From NCBI GenBank assembly GCA_041398705.1, contig JAWKUI010000006.1:124001-188000 (forward strand): DNA of 64,000 nucleotides. Reading direction: 5' to 3'. Within the stretch, counting starts at the first letter, position 1. Every line of letters starts with the position of its first letter. Position numbers and translations under genes: made by a program. This document shows positions 36,106-44,437 of the stretch, piece by piece. The DNA is from NORP259 sp041398705. Its GTDB lineage: Bacteria > Planctomycetota > UBA1135 > GCA-002686595. A model generated the notes under the pieces. The model searched no databases, was not told where the DNA came from, and was given only the letters and a program-made list of their open reading frames with translations.

Positions 36106-36858
36106 ATGGACCCCGAATCCCCGAGCCCCGGCCGCATGCGGCGCTTCTTGCTGGAACCGGGTGGTGACCACCTGCGCGAGGAAGACCTGCACCACGCCCT
36201 GCGTGTCAACCGCCTGCAGCCAGGGGATCGTTTCCTGGGCCTGGATGGCCAGGGCCGCGCCTGGCCCCTGCGGGTCACGGCCGTCGGCCGCCGTGATCTT
36301 GCCTACGAGCGAGACGGCGAGCCCATCGAACAGGCGCCCCCGGGCCAGCCCGGAAGCCCGGTCGGCTGGCTGGAAGTGGCGGTCTCCCTGCCCAAGGCGG
36401 TCAAGTGGGAGTCGATGGTCGACCGCCTCACCCAGCTCGGCGTCGCCCGGCTGCAGCCCCTTTTCTGCCGTCACAGCCCCCCCAGCGCCACCGCCTGGAG
36501 CCCCTCCCGGCGGGGCAAACTCGAGCGAACGGTCGCCGAAGCGATGAAACAGAGCGGCCGCCTCTGGCCCATGGAGGTCGCGGACCCCCTCGAACTCGAG
36601 CCCTGGTGGCAAGCGGCCCCGGAAGCCTCGGCCCTGCTCCACCCCGGCCCCGGCGGCCTGCTGGGCGAGGCCCTGGCCCGGAACCCGGGGAGCCTGAGCC
36701 GCCTGGCCGTCGGCCCCGAGGGCGGATTTGCCCCCGAGGAAGCCGCCGGGCGCCGCTGCCTGGCCCTGCGGGGGCACATCCTGCGCACGGAAACCGCCGC
36801 CGAGCTCGCGGCCGGCCTGTTCCTTCAGACCCAAACGCCCCCGGCCGGCAGCCACTGA
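36106..36858 (+). CDS. rsmE: 16S rRNA (uracil1498-N3)-methyltransferase RsmE
   Basis: 250 residues, SPOUT-class SAM-dependent enzyme that methylates U1498 of 16S rRNA. The N-terminal PUA-like domain (RRFLLEPGGDH ... HHALRVNRLQPGDRFLGLDG) and the SPOUT knot (SLPKAVKWESMVDRLTQLGV, EAMKQSGR, VGPEGGFAPEEA, LRGHILRTETAAE) are complete. ATG 36106 is preferred over GTG 36091, since the -10-like box lies between them. The divergent neighbour is the FHA gene, sharing a 188-bp intergenic region. Confidence 0.95.
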   Translation: MDPESPSPGRMRRFLLEPGGDHLREEDLHHALRVNRLQPGDRFLGLDGQGRAWPLRVTAVGRRDLAYERDGEPIEQAPPGQPGSPVGWLEVAVSLPKAVKWESMVDRLTQLGVARLQPLFCRHSPPSATAWSPSRRGKLERTVAEAMKQSGRLWPMEVADPLELEPWWQAAPEASALLHPGPGGLLGEALARNPGSLSRLAVGPEGGFAPEEAAGRRCLALRGHILRTETAAELAAGLFLQTQTPPAGSH

Positions 36859-37222
36859 TCCCTCGCCGGTCCACCATGCCATGGGGACCTTCCCGGCCCC
36901 TGCCAGCCCATTTCTGCCCCCGGAACCCCATTCCTGACCGCTTGCGGCCCATTTTTGCCCCCAAGCGCCCCTCCCCGGCGTCCGGTGGCCCCCCCCGGAA
37001 TCCCCGGAACCCCAAGCCGAGCGGACGGTTTCTAACCGGCTGCCAGCGCCAGACGGACCCATCGCGGGAACCCTCGGCCGTGGCTAGCATGCCATCACCA
37101 GGCCGATCCCCGGCAAACAGCCGATGGACCCCCACTGCGCCGCCTCCTTGCGGCCCGGCAGCAGGGGACCAATCCAACCGCCCCGGACCGGCCCGGCCAG
37201 GTCCCCTAAACGGAGTCATTCC
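36859..37222. other. 364-bp intergenic region, nothing recognised
   Basis: C-rich spacer between rsmE and the secreted-protein gene. It contains two near-copies of GCCCATTT(C/T)TGCCCCC about 40 bp apart (near 36905 and 36946) and a CGGAG ribosome-binding site just before 37223. No coding signature, hairpin with a T-tract, or RNA gene was recognised. Confidence 0.5.
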
Positions 37223-38305
37223 ATGCTGATGTTCTCACTGGCCCTGCTCGGGCCGCTCACCCTGCCGCAACCCCTTTCCACCGACGCCGTCACCCTCAAA
37301 ACCGATTACAGCGGCCTCAAGACCCTGGTGATCGAGCGCACCGTCGACGTGAAAATCGAAACCACCGCGATGGAGATCGAGGTCGATGGCGAGAAGCGCG
37401 ACACCCCGGGTCGCGGCATGGGCAGCACCGAGTTCCGGTTGTCGCAGTCGCGCAAGGACAGCTTCAAGGCCTTCGCCGACGGCAAACCCAGCAAGCTGCG
37501 CCGCACCTTCGTCGAGATGGGTGGCACTCGCGTCGACCCCGAGGACGGGGAAGTCGACATGGAGATGCCCGCCACCGTACCCCAGGAGGGTCTGGTGATC
37601 GACATCACCGTGCAGGAAGACGGCACCCAGAAGATCGAAGTGGTCGAGGGCAAGGCCCCCGAGAACCCCGCGTTCATGGAGCGCCAGCCGCTGACCCTCG
37701 CCGTAGATCACCTGCTGCCCACCGAAGAACTCGAAGTCGATGGCACCTACACCATCGAAGCCGGTGACGTGCGCATCGCCCTCGGCGAACTGTTCCCGCC
37801 GCGCGCCCCGCGCCCCGAAGGCATGGAAGCCGGCGGTCCGCGCCGCGAGCGCTCCGTGCAGGACGGCCGTCGCCGCCGCATGGGCGGAGGCTTCGGTGGT
37901 GCGGGCATCGGTCAGTTCCTCGCCAGCGCCGAATGGGAAGGCGAAGGCAAGCTAGTTTCCCTCGACAAAGAGTACGAAGGCCAATCCTGCGCCGTGATCG
38001 AACTGACGATCAAAGCCGACGGCGAACTGCCCGAAGGCCAGTTCGGCGGCGGACGCCAGCCCCGCGAGCGCGCCTTCTTCCCGCCCACCGGCCCCCTTCC
38101 CGTGGAAGGCGAGATCGGCATCGAGTGGAAAGGCAAGCTCTACTTCTCGCTGGAGCACAAGGCCCCGGTGGCCCTCCAGCTCGAAGGGCACCTGAACCTC
38201 GAGAACAACACCACGCGCGAAGGCCGCAACGGAACCATGTCCATGCACATGGAGCAGGAAGGCACGTTGAAGCTGAACTGCAGCTTCGAGCGCATCGACG
38301 ACTGA
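37223..38305 (+). CDS. secreted hypothetical protein
   Basis: 360 residues with a signal peptide (MLMFSLALLGPLTLPQPLS). The mature part is acidic and beta-rich, without a domain I recognise; segments include TLVIERTVDVKIETTAMEIE and a low-complexity Arg/Gly stretch near residues 190-230 (RRERSVQDGRRRRMGGGFGG). The length and the closing LKLNCSFERIDD suggest a periplasmic or envelope protein. Start chosen at ATG 37223 with CGGAG 8 nt upstream and a signal peptide directly following. It is convergent with radC, separated by a strong terminator hairpin. Function unknown. Confidence 0.8.
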   Translation: MLMFSLALLGPLTLPQPLSTDAVTLKTDYSGLKTLVIERTVDVKIETTAMEIEVDGEKRDTPGRGMGSTEFRLSQSRKDSFKAFADGKPSKLRRTFVEMGGTRVDPEDGEVDMEMPATVPQEGLVIDITVQEDGTQKIEVVEGKAPENPAFMERQPLTLAVDHLLPTEELEVDGTYTIEAGDVRIALGELFPPRAPRPEGMEAGGPRRERSVQDGRRRRMGGGFGGAGIGQFLASAEWEGEGKLVSLDKEYEGQSCAVIELTIKADGELPEGQFGGGRQPRERAFFPPTGPLPVEGEIGIEWKGKLYFSLEHKAPVALQLEGHLNLENNTTREGRNGTMSMHMEQEGTLKLNCSFERIDD

Positions 38306-38333
38306 TCCGCGAACAGACTCGCCTATGAGTGCG

Positions 38334-39032
38334 TCACGGGGGCGCCGGATTCTGCACGGATCCGGCGCCCTCTGCATTGGCGGCCTGGCGCCCACCGGCC
38401 CACTGCCCCGCTTCGCGCTCGAAGTCCATCGACTCGCGCAAGCTGCGGAACTGATCGTGCCCCACCACCACGTGATCGAGCAGCGGAATCCCAAGCAGCG
38501 ATCCCGCACGGATCAAACGCCGCGTCACATCCCGATCGGCCTGGCTCGGTTCCGGATCCCCCGACGGATGGTTGTGCACCACGAGCAATCCCGCCGCCCC
38601 CTTGCGGATCGCAGGACCGAACACTTCGCGCGGATGCACCAAACTTGAAGTCAACGTGCCGACCGAAACCAGATGTTGATCGAGCAAGCGGTTCTGCACA
38701 TCGAGCAGCAGCACCACAAACACCTCGCGATCAAGTCCCCGCAGCTGGGGAATCACCTGCTGGAACACATCCCGCGCCCGCCGCAACATCGGCCGCTCGG
38801 GGCGTCGACAAAGCTCCACCTGCCGCCCCAGCGCAAACGCCCCCGCCACCCGCAACGCCTCCTGCCGCGTCAGCCCCAATCCGCGCAATCCGTGCAGATC
38901 CAGCCGCGAAAACCGCGCCAGATCCCAATCGCCCAACACGTCCCGCGCCCGGGCCAGTACCTCCCGGCGCTGGGACAACAAACTCGCGAGCGCCAGCACT
39001 TGCGCTTCACGCTCCGCCCGCGCTCTTTGCAT
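38334..39032 (-). CDS. radC: RadC-family JAMM/MPN protein
   Basis: 232 residues. The N-terminal helix-hairpin-helix region (about 1-100) is followed by an MPN/JAB domain with the metal motif HNHPSGDPEPSQAD, where the two His and the Asp are the metallopeptidase-type ligands. RadC was long named a repair protein; its biochemical role remains unsettled. Start ATG 39032 is favoured by GGAG 5 nt upstream; ATG 39056 is possible. The last codons run into the terminator hairpin shared with the convergent gene. Confidence 0.9.
   Translation of the reverse strand: MQRARAEREAQVLALASLLSQRREVLARARDVLGDWDLARFSRLDLHGLRGLGLTRQEALRVAGAFALGRQVELCRRPERPMLRRARDVFQQVIPQLRGLDREVFVVLLLDVQNRLLDQHLVSVGTLTSSLVHPREVFGPAIRKGAAGLLVVHNHPSGDPEPSQADRDVTRRLIRAGSLLGIPLLDHVVVGHDQFRSLRESMDFEREAGQWAGGRQAANAEGAGSVQNPAPP
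38340..38370. terminator. bidirectional terminator hairpin
   Basis: GGGCGCCGGAT and ATCCGGCGCCC form a perfect 11-bp stem with a 9-nt loop, between the convergent secreted-protein gene and radC and overlapping the radC 3' end. Confidence 0.7.
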
Positions 39033-39159
39033 CGCATCTCCGCGTATCACAAACATCAAGACCGCTGCAGAACCCCTCCGGTTGCCCAACCTCCGGAAAA
39101 AATCCAGGCTTTGCGAAGAAAGCCATACCTACGCGGCGTTTTCCCGGGGAATTCGGTTC

Positions 39160-39460
39160 ACAAGCCCCCCACCCCACCCGAAGGTTGCCCCTGGAGCCGC
39201 AAGGCTCCGTGCGAAGCTAGGAGAACTTCTTGAGAGCCCCCCTGACCCCTGTCCACCCGCTCCTGGGGATTTGGATCGCTCCGGCGATCACGGCACTCCG
39301 GTGCCGTAGCGGAAAGACAGGCGCGTCCGGGAACCGAGCCCTGCGCAGTAGGAGTGCTGCGCAAGGCACCCCCTGGGAGTAGGACCCCAGATCGGAACCC
39401 CCGTGGTTTTCGAAAAGAGGGCGGCCCGGCACCAGCCGGACCGCCCTCCTTCTTTGCTAG
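39160..39460 (+). ncRNA. candidate structured RNA of unknown class
   Basis: The gene-free stretch holds perfect hairpins whose loops are ideal RNA tetraloops only on the plus strand: GGAGCC-GCAA-GGCTCC (39191-39207), GATCGC-TCCG-GCGATC (39274-39289) and ACGGCAC-TCCG-GTGCCGT (39290-39307), followed by TGCGCAG...CTGCGCA (39342-39363) and CTGGG...CCCAG (39373-39390). CTGGGG (39263) could pair with CCCCAG (39385) as a closing helix. A terminator-type hairpin ends the stretch at 39417-39457. I could not match it to RNase P, tmRNA, 6S, SRP RNA, 5S rRNA or a known riboswitch. Ends are approximate and no promoter was identified. Confidence 0.42.
39417..39457 (+). terminator. terminator of candidate RNA / region
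   Basis: GAGGGCGG...CCGCCCTC stem with an inner CGG/CCG pair and loop CACCAG, followed by CTTCTTT on the plus strand. On the minus strand it is followed by TTTTCG, so it can also terminate the gene ending at 39563. Confidence 0.6.
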
Positions 39461-39562
39461 CGATTCCTTGCCCTGGCGACCCGGAGCAACACGCCTTCCG
39501 GCTCGACCAAATGCCGCACCTCGCGCCCCTACCAATCGGGCCTTTCCGCCAGTCAGGAAACC

Positions 39563-41439
39563 CTACTGCCCCGTGTCCACAACCACCGATCCGGCCTCGC
39601 CATCCCGGGGCAAGATCACGCTCGCCCGCGCCCCTGCGACCAGTTCGACTCGAGCTCGGATGCCCGCGGTGCCGAGCCCGCCTCCATCGAGATCGGGCAA
39701 TTGATACTGCCCCGATGCATCCGCGTGTGCGGTCCTCCACTCCGGGGGCGATTGGGCAAACGGCCCAGTGGGAAGCACTTCCACAGTTGCGCCACCGAGG
39801 GTACGTCCGCCCGCATCCACCAACCATCCGGAGGCTTTGCTCGGGGTCCGGATTTCCACGACGACGGGTTGCGCCTCCGTACGGATTTGGACCAAACACT
39901 CACTGGCACCAAACATTCCGAGGCTGGGGATGCGGAAGAGCGCCGAGTATTGGCCCACGGGAAGTTCGCGCAGTTCGTAGGGGGGCATTCTCCATGCTCC
40001 CACTTCCCTGTGGCCGGTCCGCTGGCCGATCAGCACGTACTCCACGGCCCCATCAAACGCACGCGCGGTGAGAAGCTCTCCCCCCAGCGCGAACTCCAAG
40101 CTTCCCCGGTCCTCCATATAGATGAGCACGGGTCCAAACGCAGGCACTTCGATCGGGCCGTAGTAGGTAAACCCCAACTCGCGGTGGAACGCCCCGATTT
40201 CGAACGGACCCGGAAAGGGCGCCTCCAGTGTGAACTCACCGTTCTCAGTGGTTCGCACTTGGGCCGAAACGGCCTTGTTCCCGAGTTCTGCGTGATCCGT
40301 CTCCAGGGATAGGTTCACGAGCGCGTCCGGAACGGGGCGGCCATCGGTTCTGAGCACGAAACCCCGAACGGTTCGCTCCGTGGTCGCCGGTACCCTTTCC
40401 AGCACCACCACCTGTTCGACCCGTAAGGTGGACCGCGCGCGCCTCGGCAAGAAACCCTCCGCGGCAACCACGTATTCATACTCGCCGTCCCCCAGGCGGA
40501 ACTCCGCCCGGCCCTGTCCATCTGTTGTACCTGACGTGGGAAGGGGCATATCGGGAGCAAGCAATGCCACGTGCACATCCGCCCCTTCGATGGGCACCGC
40601 TCCGGCGCTGCGCACCACAAACCGAGCCGCAGCCCACCGCACGACAATCTCCGCCCCCTCCTCCTGAAGCAACGCTGCCATTGGCATCTCGCGGCGGTCC
40701 ATTAGTCCGTTGCCGACAAACGTGCTCACTCTCGCCTCCCGTGCCCACCCATGAGGCCTGCACGCAAAACCAAACTGGCCCTCGCCATTCACCCCGCCTT
40801 GCCCCAGAAATCCGGCCGCCCCCGCACCATCAATCTCATCCACCCGCACCGTGATCTCGCCTTCAATGGGCTCCGGGTCCAACTTGATCCAGCCATGCAA
40901 GAAACGAGCTGGCTGCACGTGAATGGTCATATCCGCCTCCAGGCGCGCGTACCTAGACAGCAAGTCCCGGTTCCCTTCGGGCTCCCGCACCATCAAGTGG
41001 ATCGCCTGCCCGATTCGAAACCCAGCGGCCGGCAGCCACGCTTCGAATTTGCCCTCCTCATCCGAATCGAACCGCAAGGACTTCAAGCCCCTGGCCTCCG
41101 TGCCCCGCAGCAGCACGGTACATGCCCCCAAGGCCCCAGCGTTTCGGCGTCCAAGACCCGCCCCCGAATGGCAACCCCATCCATCCCTGGTTCCACCGGT
41201 CCCCGGCCTTCATCGAGTTCCGCATTTTCAGCCGCAATCCCCGAGGACTCGTCATGCTTGGGGAACACCGTGCGCAAGCCTGCCTCCTCGAACAGATCCG
41301 AAGTCCCCTCGTTGGCGCTCAGGAACTCCCTACCCTCACTCCCCAACGGCGGGTGGGAGGACTCTTGTCCCCTCCCTATCCACCAAACAAGTCCGGCCGC
41401 AGTCAAACCAAGCAGCGCAAACAAGTACCTCAGTTTCAT
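39563..41439 (-). CDS. large membrane-anchored protein with carboxypeptidase-regulatory-like domains, frameshifted
   Basis: Two frames join into one gene. From ATG 41439 the chain starts MKLRYLFALLGLTAAGLVWW (one TM) and reaches IRGRVLDAETLG; the continuation CTVLLRGTEARGLKSLRFDS lies in another frame through to TAG 39563. One extra G in the G-runs at 41125-41137 would restore an uninterrupted protein of about 625 residues reading ETLGALGACTVLLRG. The body has repeated transthyretin/CNA-B-like modules (GFVLRTDGRPVPDALVNLSL, GWLVDAGGRTLGGATVEVL). The frameshift may be a sequencing error, a real mutation or slippage. Likely a surface or periplasmic protein; function unknown. GC is lower than in flanking core genes. 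Confidence 0.7.
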
Positions 41440-41458
41440 GGGTGCTACAGCCTCGCAC

Positions 41459-41848
41459 TCAACATTGCCCAGGAATCCGTGCGGCTCCATTCACCACGCT
41501 CACGGCTTCCACCTGAGTTGCGTCGCCCACGAAAAGAACGACATCCAGGGTTCCCGCTGGCACGGGAATCAGTGCTCCACCCCCCTGGCTCTCCAACACC
41601 GTTGCATCGAGCAAAGTCCGCTCCTGCGGCTCGGCTAACGGAGCGATGGTTTCCCTCACGGAACCGCCTGGATCCTCGCCCGCATCGAGCCCACCCCCTG
41701 GCTCAATGCCGCCGGTCTCCAAGCCCCCCGGTTCTGCATGGGTGAGGACCTCTCCATTTTCGGGCCCCCGATGGATGTTGCCCCCCCACCAAAACAGGGC
41801 ACTGACCATCACCAGCGTCCCCAACAGAACCATCCACTTCTTCTGCAT
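41459..41848 (-). CDS. short membrane-anchored hypothetical protein
   Basis: 129 residues: N-terminal TM (WMVLLGTLVMVSALFWW), then a Gly/Pro/Glu-rich linker and a short segment (LDVVLFVGDATQVEAVSVVN). The layout is like the N-terminal part of the larger protein encoded 20 nt downstream, so it may be a truncated paralogue or a small companion. TTGAGG 3 nt before the ATG could serve as ribosome-binding site. No function can be assigned. Confidence 0.6.
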   Translation of the reverse strand: MQKKWMVLLGTLVMVSALFWWGGNIHRGPENGEVLTHAEPGGLETGGIEPGGGLDAGEDPGGSVRETIAPLAEPQERTLLDATVLESQGGGALIPVPAGTLDVVLFVGDATQVEAVSVVNGAARIPGQC

Positions 41849-42149
41849 GCCTCAAACACCTAGGGAATGAAATCACAAATGGGGCCGCTAAGTCCCATAG
41901 ACCCACCGGCGCTGCCTTTCGGACCTCTGGAGCGTACCGCCGAAGAGCAAGGCGAGCGTACCCCCAAAAAACACACGGAACCGGGTTTGTCAAACCAGCG
42001 CCCTCCGGCCAGGGGCGCCATCTCATGCACCGCAGCCGATTCGCCGGGTATCCAACTGCTGGGAGGCTGGCCTCGGGACTTGCTCCGCGCGCAGCGGAAT
42101 CGGGCACGCTTGGGGCAATCCGGCAGCCAAAGCGATTCGCCCTTCGCCC
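41849..42149. other. 301-bp intergenic region with possible minus-strand promoter
   Basis: Between two minus-strand genes. It contains TTGACA on the minus strand (plus positions 41988-41993), a perfect -35 match, but no good -10 at standard spacing. Otherwise nothing is recognised. Confidence 0.3.
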
Positions 42150-42980
42150 CTACTCTCCCCGCACCCGCTGCAACTCCCTCGCCAGCAGGGCCGGGAAGCG
42201 CTGGTAGCTCGGGTCATAGCCGAACTGCGCTTCGATGGCGCGGAGGCGGGTGAGATACCGCTCGTGCAGATCCTCCAACGCCTCGGTCTTGTCCGCGTCG
42301 CAGAAGTACGTGCGGCAGGCGAGGGGGCGGCCTTCGCGGGCGGTGCAGATGCCGCCGACGTGGTACGGGCAGCGGCCGGGGGCCTGGGGTTCGCCGGGGG
42401 TGGGGTGCAGTTCGAGGGCGAGGTCGGTTTCGAGCAGGCCGGCGAAGAGTTCGTGGCCGGCTTCTTCAAAGCGGCAGCAGAGGCCGCTCATGCTGCAGCG
42501 CGGCGCGAGGGCGTCGAGTTCGGTTTGCAGCTGCTCGTAGAGGGCGCGCAGGGCAGCGAAGGCTCCCGCGCGATCGATCTCGGGGCGCACGGCGGCGATG
42601 CCGGGGCACAGGGCGCGGGCGGTTTCGAAGCCGCGGCCGCCGGCGAGCACGCGGGGCCAGTACGGAAAGTCGCGGCAGTGCTGTGGGCGGGCTTCGTAGA
42701 TGCGGCACTCGTTGTGTCCGTCGAGGAAGCGGCAGCGGTCGCGGTCGGGGGCCCAGTTCTCCTTGAGCGCGAGGCGCAGACGGCCGTCTTCGGGGTCCGG
42801 CACCTGGCGCACGTGCTCGCGAACGAAGTCGGGGAGCGCGAGGCCGAGGGCTGCTGCCATGGGCTCGAGATCCGCCTCGGTGAGCCAGACGAAGCCGGCC
42901 CCCACGCGGCAACAGCGCCCACTGCGTTGGCATTGGAAGCGGAACGGCACCGCCCCCGACAGACCCGGGTCCGGTTCCAT
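42150..42980 (-). CDS. tandem YkgJ-family (CxxxCC) Zn/Fe cluster protein
   Basis: 276 residues built of two YkgJ-like units. Unit 1 (about 14-110) has CQRSGRCCR, CRFLDGHNECRIYEARPQHC; unit 2 (about 155-240) has CSMSGLCCRF and CPYHVGGICTAREGRPLAC followed by CD. The eight-cysteine pattern CxxxCC...C...C...C is the UPF0153/YkgJ signature, thought to bind an Fe-S cluster or zinc. The family has no firmly established reaction. The ATG sits 1 nt before the stop of the upstream kinase gene, so the two are probably cotranscribed; a functional link is speculative. Confidence 0.88.
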   Translation of the reverse strand: MEPDPGLSGAVPFRFQCQRSGRCCRVGAGFVWLTEADLEPMAAALGLALPDFVREHVRQVPDPEDGRLRLALKENWAPDRDRCRFLDGHNECRIYEARPQHCRDFPYWPRVLAGGRGFETARALCPGIAAVRPEIDRAGAFAALRALYEQLQTELDALAPRCSMSGLCCRFEEAGHELFAGLLETDLALELHPTPGEPQAPGRCPYHVGGICTAREGRPLACRTYFCDADKTEALEDLHERYLTRLRAIEAQFGYDPSYQRFPALLARELQRVRGE

Positions 42981-42981
42981 A

Positions 42982-44046
42982 TCAGCGGCGGCGGCGCGGG
43001 CGGGCGGAACGCGGCGGAGCAGGGCGCTGGCCCTGGGTGAAATCGAGGCGCTTCTGGCCCTCGATCAGGCCGCGCACCTCGGCGATCAGCTCGTCGTAGT
43101 TCTGGAAGCGGATGTCCGCGTCCTTGGCCATCATCTTCTCGATCAGGTACTGCACCGAAGGCGAGACCCCGCGGCCCTGCAATTCGGGGCTGCGCAGGGA
43201 CTGCATCACGTGCTGGCGCAGCACCTCCTCGGACTGGCGGCCTTCGAACGGCAGGCGCCCGACGGTGAGTTGGAAGAGGGTCACGCCCAAGCTGTAGATG
43301 TCGCTGCGGATGTCCGCCTGGGCGCCGCCCATGGCCTGTTCGGGGGAAAGATATTCCGCCGTGCCCACGGCCTGCCCGGAGTTGCATTTCTCCTGCACGC
43401 CCGCGCAGAACCCCAGGTCGATCAAAGTCGCCCGGTCCCCGCCATCGACGATGATGTTGCCCGGCTTCACGTCGCGGTGCACGAGGCCCTGGCGGGCCAA
43501 GCGGCCCAGGGTTTCCGCCACCTGCAAAACGATCGAAAGGGCCCGGGCCTCGGGCAACTGCCCCTGCTCGTCCAGGACTTCCTGCAGCGTGCGCCCCTTG
43601 AGCCGTTCCTGCTTGCTGAAGACCACCTCGCCAAACCGCGCCACGCCGAAGCCGCGCACCAGGCCCTGGATCTGCAGCTCCGCCAGACGTTTGCCCTCTT
43701 CGACAAACGCCTTGAGCGTGCCGCGCTGGTGCGCCGCCAGCGGCATCAGGATCTTGATCACGATCTGCCGCCCGGTCTTGCGCTCGAGCGCCTCGAACAC
43801 CTCGGCGGTGCCGCCTTGGCCCAAGCGCCGCCCCACATCGAAGCCGGGAATGCGCGGCTGCTGTCCCGCGCGGGTTTCCACCAACCACAAGGCGCGCTCG
43901 GCGGGCAAACCCTCGGCCTGCAGTGCAGATTGCAAATCTTCACCGGCCGCCACCCGCTGCGCGACCTTGCGACCGACCTGACCATCCAGGTAGCCGCGAT
44001 GAACCATCAGCGCGGCCAGTTGCAGATCGTTGCGGTCGGGGGACAT
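42982..44046 (-). CDS. Hanks-type Ser/Thr protein kinase
   Basis: 354 residues, cytosolic, no TM. An N-terminal about 65-residue helical region (LAALMVHRGYLDGQVGRKVA) precedes the kinase domain: Gly loop LGQGGTAEVF, Lys in IVIKIL, catalytic loop HRDVKPGN, metal motif IDLG in place of DFG, and the SPEQA activation-segment end. The DLG variant is common in bacterial kinases. A basic Pro/Arg tail ends the protein. ATG 44046 is chosen; a TAGACT box on the minus strand at 44094-44099 lies about 47 nt upstream. It precedes the YkgJ gene. Substrates unknown. Confidence 0.92.
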   Translation of the reverse strand: MSPDRNDLQLAALMVHRGYLDGQVGRKVAQRVAAGEDLQSALQAEGLPAERALWLVETRAGQQPRIPGFDVGRRLGQGGTAEVFEALERKTGRQIVIKILMPLAAHQRGTLKAFVEEGKRLAELQIQGLVRGFGVARFGEVVFSKQERLKGRTLQEVLDEQGQLPEARALSIVLQVAETLGRLARQGLVHRDVKPGNIIVDGGDRATLIDLGFCAGVQEKCNSGQAVGTAEYLSPEQAMGGAQADIRSDIYSLGVTLFQLTVGRLPFEGRQSEEVLRQHVMQSLRSPELQGRGVSPSVQYLIEKMMAKDADIRFQNYDELIAEVRGLIEGQKRLDFTQGQRPAPPRSARPRRRR

Positions 44047-44437
44047 GGTCGGGGAAGTGACGCGATCGTCGGGAGGGGATCGCGGGGCGCACAGTCTAGC
44101 GATTGGAACCGGCAGGCGTCGCATGGGCACACGCAATCACCGCCGGGCACAGCACGGGTCGTGGGGAGTAAGGGGGGAAACTCCGCCGACCGAACGGCGA
44201 AGGTTCGGACAGGGGTTCGGTTCTTCCGCTGGGGCACCGGGTGCACCCGGATCGGGAAGCCGGTACCAGTTTGGGGCCCAATCGGGGAGCCAGGGGGTCC
44301 GTGACAGGCAAATCGCGGCGAAACCGGCGCGCGCTTCAAGATGGTCGAACCCGGTTTCCGATGGGTCGGCCTAAGGCAACCCCCCTTGCCCGTCCCTCCC
44401 CCCTTCGCATCCAAGCACCCCCTGCCCTCCCCCCTCC
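44047..44437. other. 391-bp divergent intergenic region
   Basis: Separates the minus-strand kinase from the plus-strand AAA gene. It holds the TAGACT candidate -10 for the kinase (44094-44099, minus) and GC-rich short inverted repeats (CACCGGGTGCACCCGG near 44238). No RNA gene or small CDS supported. Confidence 0.4.

Noticed and set aside
39263..39390. 5S rRNA
   Set aside because: GGGAGTAGG and a possible closing helix looked 5S-like, but the interior consists of independent hairpins and lacks the conserved 5S CCGAAC...GGAAG and loop-E sequences.
41083..41490. Independent 135-residue secreted protein
   Set aside because: Its first residues precede the real signal peptide and its last residues are out of frame past a G-run; it is the 5' part of the frameshifted gene ending at 39563.
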